From positions 1 to 42,306 of the IMG/VR virus record IMGVR_UViG_3300042376_001602: a stretch of DNA of 42,306 nucleotides; one strand, written 5' to 3'. The translations under genes and the position numbers were made by a program. The stretch comes from a virus. The notes beneath the pieces were generated by a model that saw only the letters and a list, made by a program, of their open reading frames with translations, had not been told where the DNA came from and made no database searches. Below are positions 6,021 through 13,906 of this stretch, piece by piece; positions within the stretch are counted from its first letter, which is position 1; the number at the start of each line of letters is the position of its first letter.

Positions 6021-6184
6021 AAAAAAACGGCCAAGAATTTCTCGAAGTCCTCGACGACCGCGACGCTCGGGCGGGTTGGAAGCTTACGGGCGGTGGCCGC
6101 GACATTGACCGCGCCTGCGCCCGCTGGCTCGAAAAACACACCCCCCCCTCCAAAAAGAAAAAACGCCGCTTCGGCAATTACTAA
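6017..6184 (+). CDS. Hypothetical 55-residue basic protein
   Basis: ATG at 6017 overlaps the exonuclease stop (ATGA). The middle (WKLTGGGRDIDRACARWLEK) is helical, and the C-terminus has a basic run (SKKKKRRFGNY) that could bind nucleic acid. It ends two bases before the replication protein start. No family is recognised. Confidence 0.55.
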   Translation: MKKNGQEFLEVLDDRDARAGWKLTGGGRDIDRACARWLEKHTPPSKKKKRRFGNY

Positions 6185-6186
6185 TT

Positions 6187-7086
6187 ATGAACTGGATTAA
6201 AATGCGTAGCAATCTTTGGAACGACCCCCGCGTCACCAAAATTTGCGACATCACAAACAAGCCTGAGCGCGAAGTGATCGGCTGCCTGTATTGGCTCTGG
6301 GCCATGGCCGACGATCAAAGCGTTGACGGGCGGCTTGACGGCTTCTCTGTAGCAGCTATCGACCGCAAGACCGGATTCAAAGGCATCGGAGCCGCCTTGG
6401 TAAAAGTCGGCTGGCTTTTAGAAACTGAAGACGGCGTGGAGATTGCACGCTTTGACGAGCACAACGGAGCCTCCGCAAAACGCCGCGCTTCCGAGGCCAA
6501 GCGTATGCAGTTCGTTCGCAAGCCCAAGGAAACTTGTTCGCAACCCATGCGAACGGAAAGCGAACACCATGCGCAGCTAGATAAGAATAGAATAGATATA
6601 TCCCCTATAGTCCCCACAGGGGACATGAATTTGGAAGTCGAAGAAACTCCCAAACCCGAGGAAACACACCCCCACCTCGCCCGGCTCCGCGCCCTCTTCC
6701 GCATCCAGCCCTCCACCCCGCTCGATACCTCCTCCCTCCGAGCTTGGGAGAAAAATAAAAAAAGCGCGGCGGCCCTCACCGAAGACGAGTGGCGCACCCT
6801 CGAATGGGCCTACCGGCAAAAAGAAGGCGTGGCCGCGCAGTTCCGCCGCAAGGATTTATCCACCCTTTTGAATAACCTCCTCGCCGAAGTCACCCGCTCC
6901 GGCGAGTGGGCCGCCCGCTCCGGCTACCACCCCAGCGCCGCCACCACCGCCCCCGTCGAACCCGCTGGCTGGCGCGACCTTATCGAGACCGAACACCCCG
7001 AATGCAACCTCACCACCTGGGCCGCTCTGCCCGACAGCATGAAAGCCTGGGTGCGAGAAAAACAACGCGAACTTTCCGCAGCCTAA
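6187..7086 (+). CDS. Replication-initiation (replisome-organiser-like) protein
   Basis: The N-terminus (MNWIKMRSNLWNDPRV..I) with a winged-helix-like stretch to about residue 95 resembles the N-terminal domain of phage replisome organisers and DnaD/DnaT-like primosomal proteins, which bind the origin. The middle (about 110-165) is charged and low in complexity. The C-terminal 130 residues are helical (ALTEDEWRTLEWAYRQKEGV), as expected for a domain that contacts a helicase or loader. The position just before DnaB supports a role in starting replication. No ATPase loader is seen, so this protein may recruit DnaB itself. Confidence 0.65.
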   Translation: MNWIKMRSNLWNDPRVTKICDITNKPEREVIGCLYWLWAMADDQSVDGRLDGFSVAAIDRKTGFKGIGAALVKVGWLLETEDGVEIARFDEHNGASAKRRASEAKRMQFVRKPKETCSQPMRTESEHHAQLDKNRIDISPIVPTGDMNLEVEETPKPEETHPHLARLRALFRIQPSTPLDTSSLRAWEKNKKSAAALTEDEWRTLEWAYRQKEGVAAQFRRKDLSTLLNNLLAEVTRSGEWAARSGYHPSAATTAPVEPAGWRDLIETEHPECNLTTWAALPDSMKAWVREKQRELSAA

Positions 7087-7102
7087 ACAAAACAAAAACA
7101 AC

Positions 7103-7429
7103 ATGATCAACTACATCGAAAACATCCAAGAAGCCACCGACGGCCCCCGCGTCGTCACCCGCCACTACCCCGATTGCATCAATGATTTTCTCCGCTGGCA
7201 AGTCGGCATCTACACCGCCCGCCCCGTCGAAGAACCTCTCTACGAGACCATTTACGACGAGAATGGCCAGCCCATCCTCACCGAGTCCGACGCCATCCAG
7301 CACCGACTCATAGGCTATGAGACGAACCCCACCGTCTTTGTCAAAGTCTTCCACCTCCTCGGCTTCGGCGCAGATTTGAAAATCGCCACCGCCGCCGCCT
7401 CACCCAAGCTCGCCGCCCTCGCCGCCTGA
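7103..7429 (+). CDS. Hypothetical protein, 108 residues
   Basis: It starts behind an A/C-rich leader without a Shine-Dalgarno sequence, and its stop overlaps the helicase start (tgatg). The sequence is mixed alpha/beta (INYIENIQEATDGPRVVTRH, IGYETNPTVFVKVFHLLGFG) with an Ala-rich C-terminus. It is probably cotranslated with DnaB and could be an accessory replication protein. No family is recognised. Confidence 0.6.
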   Translation: MINYIENIQEATDGPRVVTRHYPDCINDFLRWQVGIYTARPVEEPLYETIYDENGQPILTESDAIQHRLIGYETNPTVFVKVFHLLGFGADLKIATAAASPKLAALAA

Positions 7430-8793
7430 TGAAAAGCTCCCTGCCCGAAAACCTCCTCGCCGAGCGAGCCGTCCTCGGAGCCGCCATCGCCGATGGCCGC
7501 CACGCCGATGCCGTCCTCGAAGTCGTGAGCCCCGACCAGCTCACGCACCCCGCCCACCGCCTCATCCTCTCCTGCCTCGCCACCATGCGTCAGGAGGCCC
7601 GGCCCGTCGATCTCATCCTCGTCACCACCGAGTTGGAAAAACTCGGCCAGCTCGAAGAGTGCGGCGGCCACCACGGCCTCACCGATCTCGTCCAAGACCT
7701 CGCCGTCACGGCGAACTGGCGCTACTACGCCGTCGAAGTCCTCGACATCTGGCGACGCCGCGCCATGCGCTCCGCCGCCCTCGCCATGGCCGAAGCCGCC
7801 AACGACCCCGCCCTCGCCACCGACGACGCCATGGAACGCTGCGAAGTCGCCCTCTATGGCCTCCGCGAGCAATCCACCAGGGAAAACCCCGTCTCGCATT
7901 GCAAAACCGCCGTCCTCGCCGCCGTCGATCACATCGAGAAAGTCTATGCGAACCGAGGCCAATGCGTCGGCCTTTCCACCGGCATCCACGACCTCGACCG
8001 CTCCACCGGCGGATTCCTCGGCGGCCAGATGATCATCATCGCCGCCCGCCCCGCCTGCGGCAAATCCGCGCTCGGCATGCAATTCGCCCTCCACGCTGCC
8101 ATGGAGGCCGCCGTGCCCACCCTCGTCTTCTCCGTCGAAATGCCTAGCACCGAACTCATGGTCCGCGCCCTTTGCTCCGAAGCCGGGGTCGATCTCCAGC
8201 GCATCCGCGACGGCTTCCTCGGCACCGCCCAGCTCTCCGGCGTCGGAGCCGCCGCCGGGCGACTCGCCCAGGCCAAGCTCTACCTCGACGACACCCCCGG
8301 CCTCACCGTCGCCCAATTCCGCTCCCGCGCCCGCCGCGCCAAGACCCAGCACGGCCTCGGCCTCATCGTCGTCGATTACCTGCAATTCATGCACGGCAGC
8401 AGCAAGAGGGCAGGGGAGAGCCGCGCCCTCGAAGTCAGCGAGATCAGCAAAGCCATCAAGACCACCGCCAAGGAGTTAAACATCCCCATCATCGCCCTTG
8501 CCCAGCTCAACCGCGACGCCGACGAAGGCTCCAAGCCCAAGCTCTCCAACCTCCGCGAGTCCGGCAGCATCGAGCAAGACGCCGACACCGTTTTGTTGAT
8601 TCACCGCCTGGATAAAAACAAAAAACGCGACGCCGACGAAGAGCCCATGGATCACAACACCTTGCTCATCTTAGCAAAACAAAGAAACGGCCCCACCCCC
8701 GAGATCAAGCTGAACTTCATCGGCCAGCACACCGTCTTCCGCAATGTCACCGAAAAACAATACAGCAACAACCAGAACGAAAGACAGAAATGA
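7429..8793 (+). CDS. dnaB: Replicative DNA helicase, DnaB family
   Basis: 454 residues, the usual length. Residues 1-150 are the helical DnaB N-terminal domain (SLPENLLAERAVLGAAI, QLTHPAHRLI). The RecA-like motor follows: Walker A ARPACGKSA (Lys212), Walker B GLIVVDYLQF (Asp316), then IPIIALAQLNRDAD and SGSIEQDADTVLLIHR, the hallmark C-terminal motifs. The protein forms a hexamer that unwinds DNA ahead of the polymerase. It is in the early operon behind the initiator-like gene. There is no primase domain, so host primase is presumably used. Confidence 0.95.
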   Translation: MKSSLPENLLAERAVLGAAIADGRHADAVLEVVSPDQLTHPAHRLILSCLATMRQEARPVDLILVTTELEKLGQLEECGGHHGLTDLVQDLAVTANWRYYAVEVLDIWRRRAMRSAALAMAEAANDPALATDDAMERCEVALYGLREQSTRENPVSHCKTAVLAAVDHIEKVYANRGQCVGLSTGIHDLDRSTGGFLGGQMIIIAARPACGKSALGMQFALHAAMEAAVPTLVFSVEMPSTELMVRALCSEAGVDLQRIRDGFLGTAQLSGVGAAAGRLAQAKLYLDDTPGLTVAQFRSRARRAKTQHGLGLIVVDYLQFMHGSSKRAGESRALEVSEISKAIKTTAKELNIPIIALAQLNRDADEGSKPKLSNLRESGSIEQDADTVLLIHRLDKNKKRDADEEPMDHNTLLILAKQRNGPTPEIKLNFIGQHTVFRNVTEKQYSNNQNERQK

Positions 8794-9011
8794 AAAACAC
8801 CGAAACCAACTCCATCATCACCTGGTCGCCTGCCAAGCGCGGCCTGCCCGATAGCGACATCACCGTCCTCGTCCACCTCGCCGATGGCGAAGTCTGGACC
8901 GGCTTTCACGATGGCGAGGTCTGGCGATTCGTCTCCGGCGACCGCATCGAGTCCCAAGTCGTCCATTGGGCACCATTCCCCGAACCGCCCACCACCCCGC
9001 CCGCCAAATGA
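8790..9011 (+). CDS. DUF551-like small protein
   Basis: 73 residues. The pattern ITWSPAKRGLPDSDITVLVH, ...GEVWTGFHDGEVW..., ...VVHWAPFPEPP matches the small phage DUF551-type fold (W-x-P...LP-D...W-x-x-x-P-x-P-P), whose function is unknown. The start overlaps the helicase stop by ATGA, and its end overlaps the next start in the same way. Confidence 0.7.
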   Translation: MKNTETNSIITWSPAKRGLPDSDITVLVHLADGEVWTGFHDGEVWRFVSGDRIESQVVHWAPFPEPPTTPPAK

Positions 9012-9268
9012 AAAACACCCTTGACCCCGAAATCGCCTGTCCCGCCTGCCGCCGCGAGTGGCAGGACCACCCCGGCGTCGCGCATACCTGCCGACTCGCC
9101 ACCGAGTTAGCCGCCAGCCTGCGCGACATCCTCACCTATGTCCGCGCCCCCGAATACTCCCGCGACATCACCGAGCAGGAAATCTTCTTCGACGCGGTGG
9201 AAAACGCCCGCCGCCTCGTCGTCAAAGCCGGGCATTTCCAAGACTATCCCCCCGAGCCCCATCCATGA
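9008..9268 (+). CDS. Hypothetical protein with a CxxC zinc motif, 86 residues
   Basis: Start at 9008 by ATGA overlap. The N-terminus has CPACRREW followed by HTC (residues 11-28), a likely small zinc site. The rest is helical (LATELAASLRDILTYV, TEQEIFFDAVENARRLV). It is part of the chain of small early genes. No family is recognised. Confidence 0.6.
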   Translation: MKNTLDPEIACPACRREWQDHPGVAHTCRLATELAASLRDILTYVRAPEYSRDITEQEIFFDAVENARRLVVKAGHFQDYPPEPHP

Positions 9269-9579
9269 AATTGACCACCGAGGACACAGAGAACACGGAG
9301 CAGGCTACGCCCGAGACGGATGACCAGCCAATCATCTACGCAATCAATGACAATGGCTACCAAGTGCCATGCGTTGATTTGGAATTTGCCCGCAGACTGG
9401 AACGCGAGCGGGACGAGGCGCGAAGGGATTTAGAGTTTCGTCGCAAGCTCTACAAGGTTCAGGAGGAGCTTTGGGATGTTACGCGTCGTCAGCGCGACGA
9501 GGCGCTGGACCAAGTGGAAGAACTCACAGCCGTCATCAAAGGGCTCCGCGCCATCATGCGACAGGATGCCACCAAATGA
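9265..9579 (+). CDS. Coiled-coil protein, 104 residues
   Basis: The ATG overlaps the preceding stop (ATGA). The first residues (TTEDTENTEQ) are encoded by a copy of a short dispersed repeat (9274-9300), so the repeat has become part of the coding sequence. Residues 38-104 are one long charged helix with coiled-coil character (RRLERERDEARRDLEFRRKL, EELTAVIKGLRAIMRQ). Function unknown. Confidence 0.6.
   Translation: MKLTTEDTENTEQATPETDDQPIIYAINDNGYQVPCVDLEFARRLERERDEARRDLEFRRKLYKVQEELWDVTRRQRDEALDQVEELTAVIKGLRAIMRQDATK
9274..9300. repeat. Dispersed repeat accacagaggacacagag, copy 1
   Basis: An (ac/ag)-rich phrase of about 27 bp, also present at 22969-22995 and, inverted, at 9979-10008 and 12587-12616. 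I recall such phrases from intergenic regions of Verrucomicrobiota and Planctomycetota genomes. Here it falls in the first codons of a gene. Confidence 0.65.
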
Positions 9580-9809
9580 CCTGCCCCATCTGCCAAGCCG
9601 AGACCGGCGTTGTCACTTGCCGGGCGGAGGGCCATCAAGTCCACCGCTTGCGCGAGTGCGCTGCCGGGCACCGCTTTTACACCTGCGAATTGCCCGCCGA
9701 AGGCCGGTATCCCTGGCCAAAAAAACCCGCCCCCAAACGCCCCAAGCCCAAACCCAAACAACAATCCACCCACTGGCTCGCCCGCATCGCCGCCTTCGTT
9801 TCCGCATGA
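9576..9809 (+). CDS. NrdR-like zinc-ribbon protein, 77 residues
   Basis: The N-terminus MTCPICQAETGVVTCR, followed by HRLRECAAGHRFYTCE, has the two Cys pairs and spacing of a zinc ribbon like the one at the N-terminus of NrdR. It lacks the ATP-cone that a true NrdR carries. The middle is a Pro/Lys-rich linker (KKPAPKRPKPKPK), and the end is a short hydrophobic helix (THWLARIAAFVSA). It probably binds DNA. It overlaps its neighbours by ATGA on both sides. Confidence 0.6.
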   Translation: MTCPICQAETGVVTCRAEGHQVHRLRECAAGHRFYTCELPAEGRYPWPKKPAPKRPKPKPKQQSTHWLARIAAFVSA

Positions 9810-10012
9810 ACTCCCTCCGCGACTACCTCACCGCCCGCCGCTTCGATCCCGACCACGCCCTCAATCTCCTCCAAGACCACGGCATCATCTCCGACGAATG
9901 CGTCACCCCCGAAGATGTCGGCGACTCGGGAAAAGCCATCACCTGGTTAAGCCTCCGCGAAGATAAACTCCAATCCTCCTCTGTGCCCTCTGTGTCCTCT
10001 GTGGTCAAATGA
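9806..10012 (+). CDS. Hypothetical 68-residue protein just before terminase
   Basis: Start at 9806 by ATGA overlap; the stop overlaps the terminase start by ATGA. The N-terminal helix-turn-helix-like part (LRDYLTARRFDPDHALNLLQ) would suit a small regulator or DNA-binding protein. The last 14 residues (SSSVPSVSSVVK region) are encoded by an inverted copy of the dispersed repeat. By position it could be the terminase small subunit, but it is too short for the usual one. Confidence 0.55.
   Translation: MNSLRDYLTARRFDPDHALNLLQDHGIISDECVTPEDVGDSGKAITWLSLREDKLQSSSVPSVSSVVK
9979..10008. repeat. Dispersed repeat, inverted copy 2
   Basis: ctctgtgccctctgtgtcct and the following ctgtggtcaa form the reverse of the repeat at 9274-9300. 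It encodes the C-terminal Ser/Val residues of the small gene before terminase. Confidence 0.65.
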
Positions 10013-11712
10013 TCCCCCAAACCCCCAACCCCGTCATCCCCCCCATCGAAGTCGAAGGCCGCCGCGCCGATGGCAGCTTCGTCGTCCGCTACCGAGGCCA
10101 AAAGCTCGCCGCCACCGAGGCCCAACTTCTCGCCATCCACCGCGAGCGCGAGGAGCAAATCGCCCGCATGGTCGAAGACCCTTGGCGCTACGGCTGGCTG
10201 AACCCCGCCTGGCAACGAGCCGACAGCGCCTACGACAGCCTCCGCGAGAAATTCCCCAAAGGCGTCACCGAACTCCTGATCCTCGGCGGCAACCGCTCCG
10301 GCAAGTCCCGCTACTTCGCTCGCCGCGCCATGCAACACCTCGTCGAGAAGCCCGGCGCGAAAGTCTGGTGCCTCCAATCCACCGAAGCCGCCAGCATTCA
10401 AAACCAGCAGCCCTATTTGTGGGAATACCTCCCCAAAGAATGGAAACCCAGCGCCAGCGGCAAATTTAAAAAAGGGGCCGTCGCCAACATCACCTACTCG
10501 CAAAAAGGCGGCTTCACCGAGAACTCCTTCGTCCTGCCGAATGGCTCCCAATGCTGGTTCAAGTTCTACTCCATGGATGTCACCTCCATTGAAGGCGCGG
10601 AGTTGAATTTCGTGTGGGCCGATGAATTGGTCACGCCCGACTGGCTCGAAGCCCTGCGCTTCCGCTTGCTCACCCGCGACGGAGAACTCGGCATCGGCTT
10701 CACGCCGGTCGAAGGCTACACAACGACGGTCAAAGAATACCTCGATGGCGCGAAGACCTTAGAGGAATGCCCCGCCCCGCTCCTTCCCCGCTACCGCGAA
10801 GGCCACCTCCTCGGCGTCGAGAGCGTCCCCCGCATCCAGCAATGCACCAGGGAAAAAGCCCGCGTCGTTTATTTCCACACCGCCGACAACCCCTACGGAA
10901 ACCCCGAGGCCATGGAGACCGAGCTGCGCGGCAGCAACCGCGAGCGAATCTTGATGCGAGCCTACGGCGTCCCCACCAAAGCGCGGATGTCCATGTTCCC
11001 GAAATTCCGCGAGAATGTGCATGTCGTCCCTCACGACAAAGTTCCCAAGGAGGGAACCGTCTTCCACTTCGTCGATCCCGGCGAAGGAAAAACTTGGGCC
11101 ATGTTGTGGATTCGATTTACCCCCGATGGCCGGTGCTGGATTTACCGCGAGTTCCCCGACCAACTCGACTACATCGAAGGCGTCGGCTACCCCGGCCCGT
11201 GGGCCGAAGCCGATGGCAAGCTGCAAGACGGACGCCCCGGCCCCGCGCAAAAAGCCTGCGCCGGGTTTGGCTTCGAGGACTACAAGCGCCTCATCGAAGC
11301 CGCCGAGAAAGCCGACTCCGCCGAGCCCGCCGAGCGTTGGATGGATTCCCGCTACGGCAACACCCCCACCATGACGCATGAAGGTGTGCGAACTTTGATC
11401 GAGCAATGCAGCGAGCGCATCGGCCTCGACTTCCGCGCCACCAGCGGCCAAGCCATCGTCGAAGGCGTCACCCTCATCAACGATTGGCTCGCCTACAACG
11501 ACGAAGCCCCCGTCGATGCCCTCAACTCCCCCCGCCTCTACATCAGCGAGCGTTGCCAAAACCTCATCTACGCCCTCAAGACCTGGACCGGCAGCGACGG
11601 CAAACGCGGAGCCACGAAAGATTGGATCGACCTCCTCCGCTACATCACCCTCTCCGGCGTCGAATACGAAGACCCCGCCTCCCTCCGCACCCGAGGAGGC
11701 GGCTGCTATTGA
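10009..11712 (+). CDS. terL: Terminase large subunit
   Basis: 567 residues. The ATPase has Walker A GGNRSGKS (residues 93-100, Lys99) and Walker B FVWADELV (Asp205, Glu206). The nuclease domain begins at FVDPGEGKTWAMLW (Asp356), followed by MDSRYGNTPT with a second acidic residue. This is the motor that cuts concatemers and pumps DNA into the prohead through the portal. The order terminase, scaffold, capsid, portal downstream fits. The start overlaps the preceding stop by ATGA. The packaging type cannot be told from the sequence alone. Confidence 0.93.
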   Translation: MIPQTPNPVIPPIEVEGRRADGSFVVRYRGQKLAATEAQLLAIHREREEQIARMVEDPWRYGWLNPAWQRADSAYDSLREKFPKGVTELLILGGNRSGKSRYFARRAMQHLVEKPGAKVWCLQSTEAASIQNQQPYLWEYLPKEWKPSASGKFKKGAVANITYSQKGGFTENSFVLPNGSQCWFKFYSMDVTSIEGAELNFVWADELVTPDWLEALRFRLLTRDGELGIGFTPVEGYTTTVKEYLDGAKTLEECPAPLLPRYREGHLLGVESVPRIQQCTREKARVVYFHTADNPYGNPEAMETELRGSNRERILMRAYGVPTKARMSMFPKFRENVHVVPHDKVPKEGTVFHFVDPGEGKTWAMLWIRFTPDGRCWIYREFPDQLDYIEGVGYPGPWAEADGKLQDGRPGPAQKACAGFGFEDYKRLIEAAEKADSAEPAERWMDSRYGNTPTMTHEGVRTLIEQCSERIGLDFRATSGQAIVEGVTLINDWLAYNDEAPVDALNSPRLYISERCQNLIYALKTWTGSDGKRGATKDWIDLLRYITLSGVEYEDPASLRTRGGGCY

Positions 11713-11738
11713 CCTCCCCCTGTAAAATCAAAGCATCC

Positions 11739-11891
11739 ATGAAACTACTCCGCCGCCGCGATGTCATGGCCCGTCTGGGCGTTTCCGCAAAGCAAATCAC
11801 CAAACTGATCGACTCCGGCATTCTCCGCCCCATTCGCCGCCAAGGAGCCCGCGCCTGGTATCGCGCCGCCGATCTCGAAAAACTCGCATGA
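11739..11891 (+). CDS. Small winged-HTH (excisionase/MerR-like) protein, 50 residues
   Basis: RRRDVMARLGVSAKQITKLI, SGILRPIRRQ, then WYRAADLEKLA gives the helix-turn-helix, basic wing and closing helix of excisionase-type domains. At 50 residues it is only the DNA-binding domain. The start at 11739 gives the natural domain start; the stop overlaps the next ATG (ATGA). It sits between terminase and the scaffold, so it may regulate the late genes. It resembles the protein at 3900-4130. Confidence 0.6.
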   Translation: MKLLRRRDVMARLGVSAKQITKLIDSGILRPIRRQGARAWYRAADLEKLA

Positions 11892-12142
11892 GCATCAAAC
11901 GCACCGACAACCACGGCAGCCTTTCCCGAAACAAGAAAAAGGAAAAGGAAACGCACCCCACGCACAAAGGCTCCTGCATCATCTTGGGCCACCAGTTTTG
12001 GATCAGCGCGTATGTGAACGAAAGCCGCGACAGCGGAGAAAAGTATTTCAAGCTCTACTTCGAGCCGAAGAAGCCCCGCGAGGATTCCACCGCCGAGCCG
12101 CATTCCGCCTCGCTCCCCGAGTCTCCAGACATTCCCTTTTGA
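11888..12142 (+). CDS. Hypothetical phage protein, 84 residues
   Basis: The sequence pattern (basic N-terminus with KKKEKETHPTHKG, then HQFWISAYVNESRDSGEKYF and LYFEPKKP) resembles small phage and plasmid proteins with one beta-sheet domain and the sequence W-I-S-A-x-V. Their function is not established; a role in single-strand DNA metabolism has been guessed for similar ones. It overlaps neighbouring genes at both ends. Confidence 0.6.
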   Translation: MSIKRTDNHGSLSRNKKKEKETHPTHKGSCIILGHQFWISAYVNESRDSGEKYFKLYFEPKKPREDSTAEPHSASLPESPDIPF

Positions 12143-12393
12143 TGAGCGCCGAAGACTTGCAAGCCGCCTGGTGCGTGCCGCCCGAGGAACTTTGGTTCCG
12201 CAGCGTCATCGCAAAAATCACCGACGCCATCGAGGACGCCGCCGAGATCACCTGTATGCCGCAGACCGCACAGAACCCCGGCCTCCTCGCCCACAGCGCC
12301 GGTGGCCTCGAAGCCCTCCGCACCCTCCGCGAAGAAATCGAGCGCACCCGCTCCGAGGCTTTCCAAAACAAATTTCGACAGGCAGACGCATAA
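12142..12393 (+). CDS. Hypothetical helical protein, 83 residues
   Basis: Start at 12142, sharing one base with the preceding TGA (tgatg). The product is helical and acidic in the middle (WFRSVIAKITDAIEDAAEIT, LEALRTLREEIERTRSEAFQ). It is the last gene before a 430-bp gap. No family is recognised. Confidence 0.6.
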   Translation: MSAEDLQAAWCVPPEELWFRSVIAKITDAIEDAAEITCMPQTAQNPGLLAHSAGGLEALRTLREEIERTRSEAFQNKFRQADA

Positions 12394-12476
12394 CACGGAT
12401 GAGCGGCAGTGGAGCATGGCTTCGACCCGCCACATCGGTCTCGGGAGAGTTGGTGCGGTTGTGAGATGCGTAATTC

Positions 12477-12495
12477 GCCCCGGACACGCCGGGGC
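12477..12495. repeat. GC-rich hairpin
   Basis: GCCCCGG and CCGGGGC around a 5-base loop make a perfect 7-bp stem. No T-run follows on the rightward strand, so it is not a clear intrinsic terminator; it may be an RNA structure or a remnant of one. Confidence 0.5.
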
Positions 12496-12586
12496 GCGCC
12501 TCTCCGCAGCAATGCAAAGCTCGCAAGACTGGCAACCCGGCGTCTGAAAAGGGAGCGCGCACCCGTCCCTGTCTTTTCTTCTCCCA

Positions 12587-12616
12587 CTCCGTGTCCTCTG
12601 TGTCCTCTGTGGTTAA
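12587..12616. repeat. Dispersed repeat, inverted copy 3
   Basis: ctccgtgtcctctgtgtcct followed by ctgtggttaa: the fullest copy of the dispersed phrase, in the gap before the scaffold gene. It is inverted relative to 9274-9300 and 22969-22995. Confidence 0.65.
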
Positions 12617-12640
12617 TCTTTTCTGCAATCTTTTTAACCC

Positions 12641-12680
12641 CCGTTAGCACCCATTAGCTCCCGTTAGCGCCCATTGCGCC
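12641..12680. repeat. 20-bp tandem repeat, two copies
   Basis: ccgttagcacccattagctc followed directly by ccgttagcgcccattgcgcc, 20 bp each with a few differences. It lies in the non-coding gap, 25 bp after the ctctgtgtcc repeat. Confidence 0.6.
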
Positions 12681-12823
12681 AGCACCCCCTTCCGCTTCGC
12701 AATTTTCGCAGGCATTTCCTTTCTCAAGCGAGGGCTGAACTGCTCGCCGCGAACTCCGTGGAAACCGTGCGGAGCCGCATAAAACCTCAGTTCTGACACC
12801 GCGACTTGGACGCACCACAAACC

Positions 12824-13870
12824 ATGGACCAGACAGAATCAGCATTCAGCATCGGCGAAGTCATCGACCAGTTGGGCATCACACTCCCGACCGTGGATGA
12901 GACATCTCCGGCGGCCCCCGAGGCCGACCAGGAAGCAATCGCGGATGAGACCCCTGACAATACAACCGAAGAAACCGAGACCGAAGATTCCCCCGAAGAT
13001 CCGTCTGATTCGTCCGATCCTTCCGACGAAGCCGACGACGAGCCCGAGGAAACCGACGACGCCACCGACGACGAAGACCCCGACGAGGAGCCTGTAGAGG
13101 CTGAGCCCGCCGCCGTGAGGAAACTCACCAAGCGCGTGGACAAGCTCACCGCCCGCGCCAAAAGCGCCGAGGAGCAAGCCAACACCCTCCAAGCCGAACT
13201 CGCCGCCGCCCGGGATGCGCTGACCAAAGCTCAGCCCATCGTGCTACAAGACGCTGCCGACCCACTCGGCGATGTCACCACCGCCGACGCCCTCGAAAGC
13301 CGCCTCGCCGCCGCCAACACCGTCCTCGACAATGTGCCCGACCTCATTGCCAAGGCCGATATGGAAGGCGAAGTGGAAGTGCCCATGGGAGACGGCAGCA
13401 CCCGAAAGTTCACGAAGCAAGAGCTTCAAGACCGCCTGCGAGTCGCCCGCCAAATCCTCAAGGCCGAGCCCGCCCGCCGGAACTACCTCGCCCAGCGCGA
13501 GAATTTCCAGCACGAAGCCCGGCAAGTTTACCCCGAGCTTTTCCAGGAAGACGCCCCGGCCCGAAAGATGATGCTCACCACGCTGCAAGCGTATCCCGGC
13601 ATCGCCAAGCTCCCGAATCTCGAACTCATCATCGGCGACGCCATTCGCGGCCAAGCCCTCCGCTTCCAGCAAGCCGAGGCCATGGCCAAAAAATCCGCAG
13701 CGACCAAGCCAAAAGCTCCCGCCGCTCCCGCGAAAACCGCCGTCGCTCCCAAGGTTGTCAGCCCCTCAGCCGCCCCCAAAATCAAATCCAAAGCCGACCC
13801 GCTCGATCAGTTGAAGAAGTCCGGAAACCGTGATGCCGCCGAGAATTTCGTCGCCTCACTTTTCAACTAA
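12824..13870 (+). CDS. Scaffold-like protein
   Basis: 348 residues starting at the ATG at 12824; a TTG 18 bases earlier is less likely. Residues about 20-95 are almost entirely acidic and Ser/Thr/Pro-rich. They are followed by a coiled-coil (LTKRVDKLTARAKSAEEQAN), a domain around residues 175-280 and a basic Ala/Pro/Lys-rich C-terminus. This composition, and the place directly before the capsid gene, are typical of head scaffolding proteins of podoviruses, which guide capsid assembly and are then lost. No protease motif is seen. Confidence 0.75.
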   Translation: MDQTESAFSIGEVIDQLGITLPTVDETSPAAPEADQEAIADETPDNTTEETETEDSPEDPSDSSDPSDEADDEPEETDDATDDEDPDEEPVEAEPAAVRKLTKRVDKLTARAKSAEEQANTLQAELAAARDALTKAQPIVLQDAADPLGDVTTADALESRLAAANTVLDNVPDLIAKADMEGEVEVPMGDGSTRKFTKQELQDRLRVARQILKAEPARRNYLAQRENFQHEARQVYPELFQEDAPARKMMLTTLQAYPGIAKLPNLELIIGDAIRGQALRFQQAEAMAKKSAATKPKAPAAPAKTAVAPKVVSPSAAPKIKSKADPLDQLKKSGNRDAAENFVASLFN

Positions 13871-13906
13871 ACCCAACCCAAAACTTAACACCCCCAAACC
13901 ACCACC

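Larger units (their letters stand above)
12394..12823. other. Non-coding gap of 430 bp before the scaffold gene
   Basis: I find no gene that I can support here on either strand. It holds a strong GC hairpin at 12477-12495, an inverted copy of the ctctgtgtcc repeat (12587-12616) and a 20-bp tandem repeat (12641-12680). Short reading frames on both strands are translations of these repeats. A promoter for the capsid genes may lie here, but I cannot point to clear -35/-10 boxes. Confidence 0.6.

Noticed and set aside
7315-8394. Long leftward reading frame opposite the helicase (and others opposite the capsid, portal and giant genes)
   Set aside because: These run antisense to clearly identified genes, have low-complexity Gly/Val/Ala-rich translations typical of GC-rich shadow frames, and have no recognisable domain.
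9576-9809. A true NrdR ribonucleotide-reductase repressor
   Set aside because: Only the zinc ribbon is similar; the ATP-cone is absent.
4134-12393. A phage DNA polymerase or primase
   Set aside because: No polymerase or primase motifs are seen in the early region; only a helicase, an initiator-like protein and an exonuclease are present.
12048-12650. Leftward frames with NHRGHRGHG or TTEDTEDTE at their start
   Set aside because: These are translations of the ctctgtgtcc repeat and the GC hairpin, not proteins.
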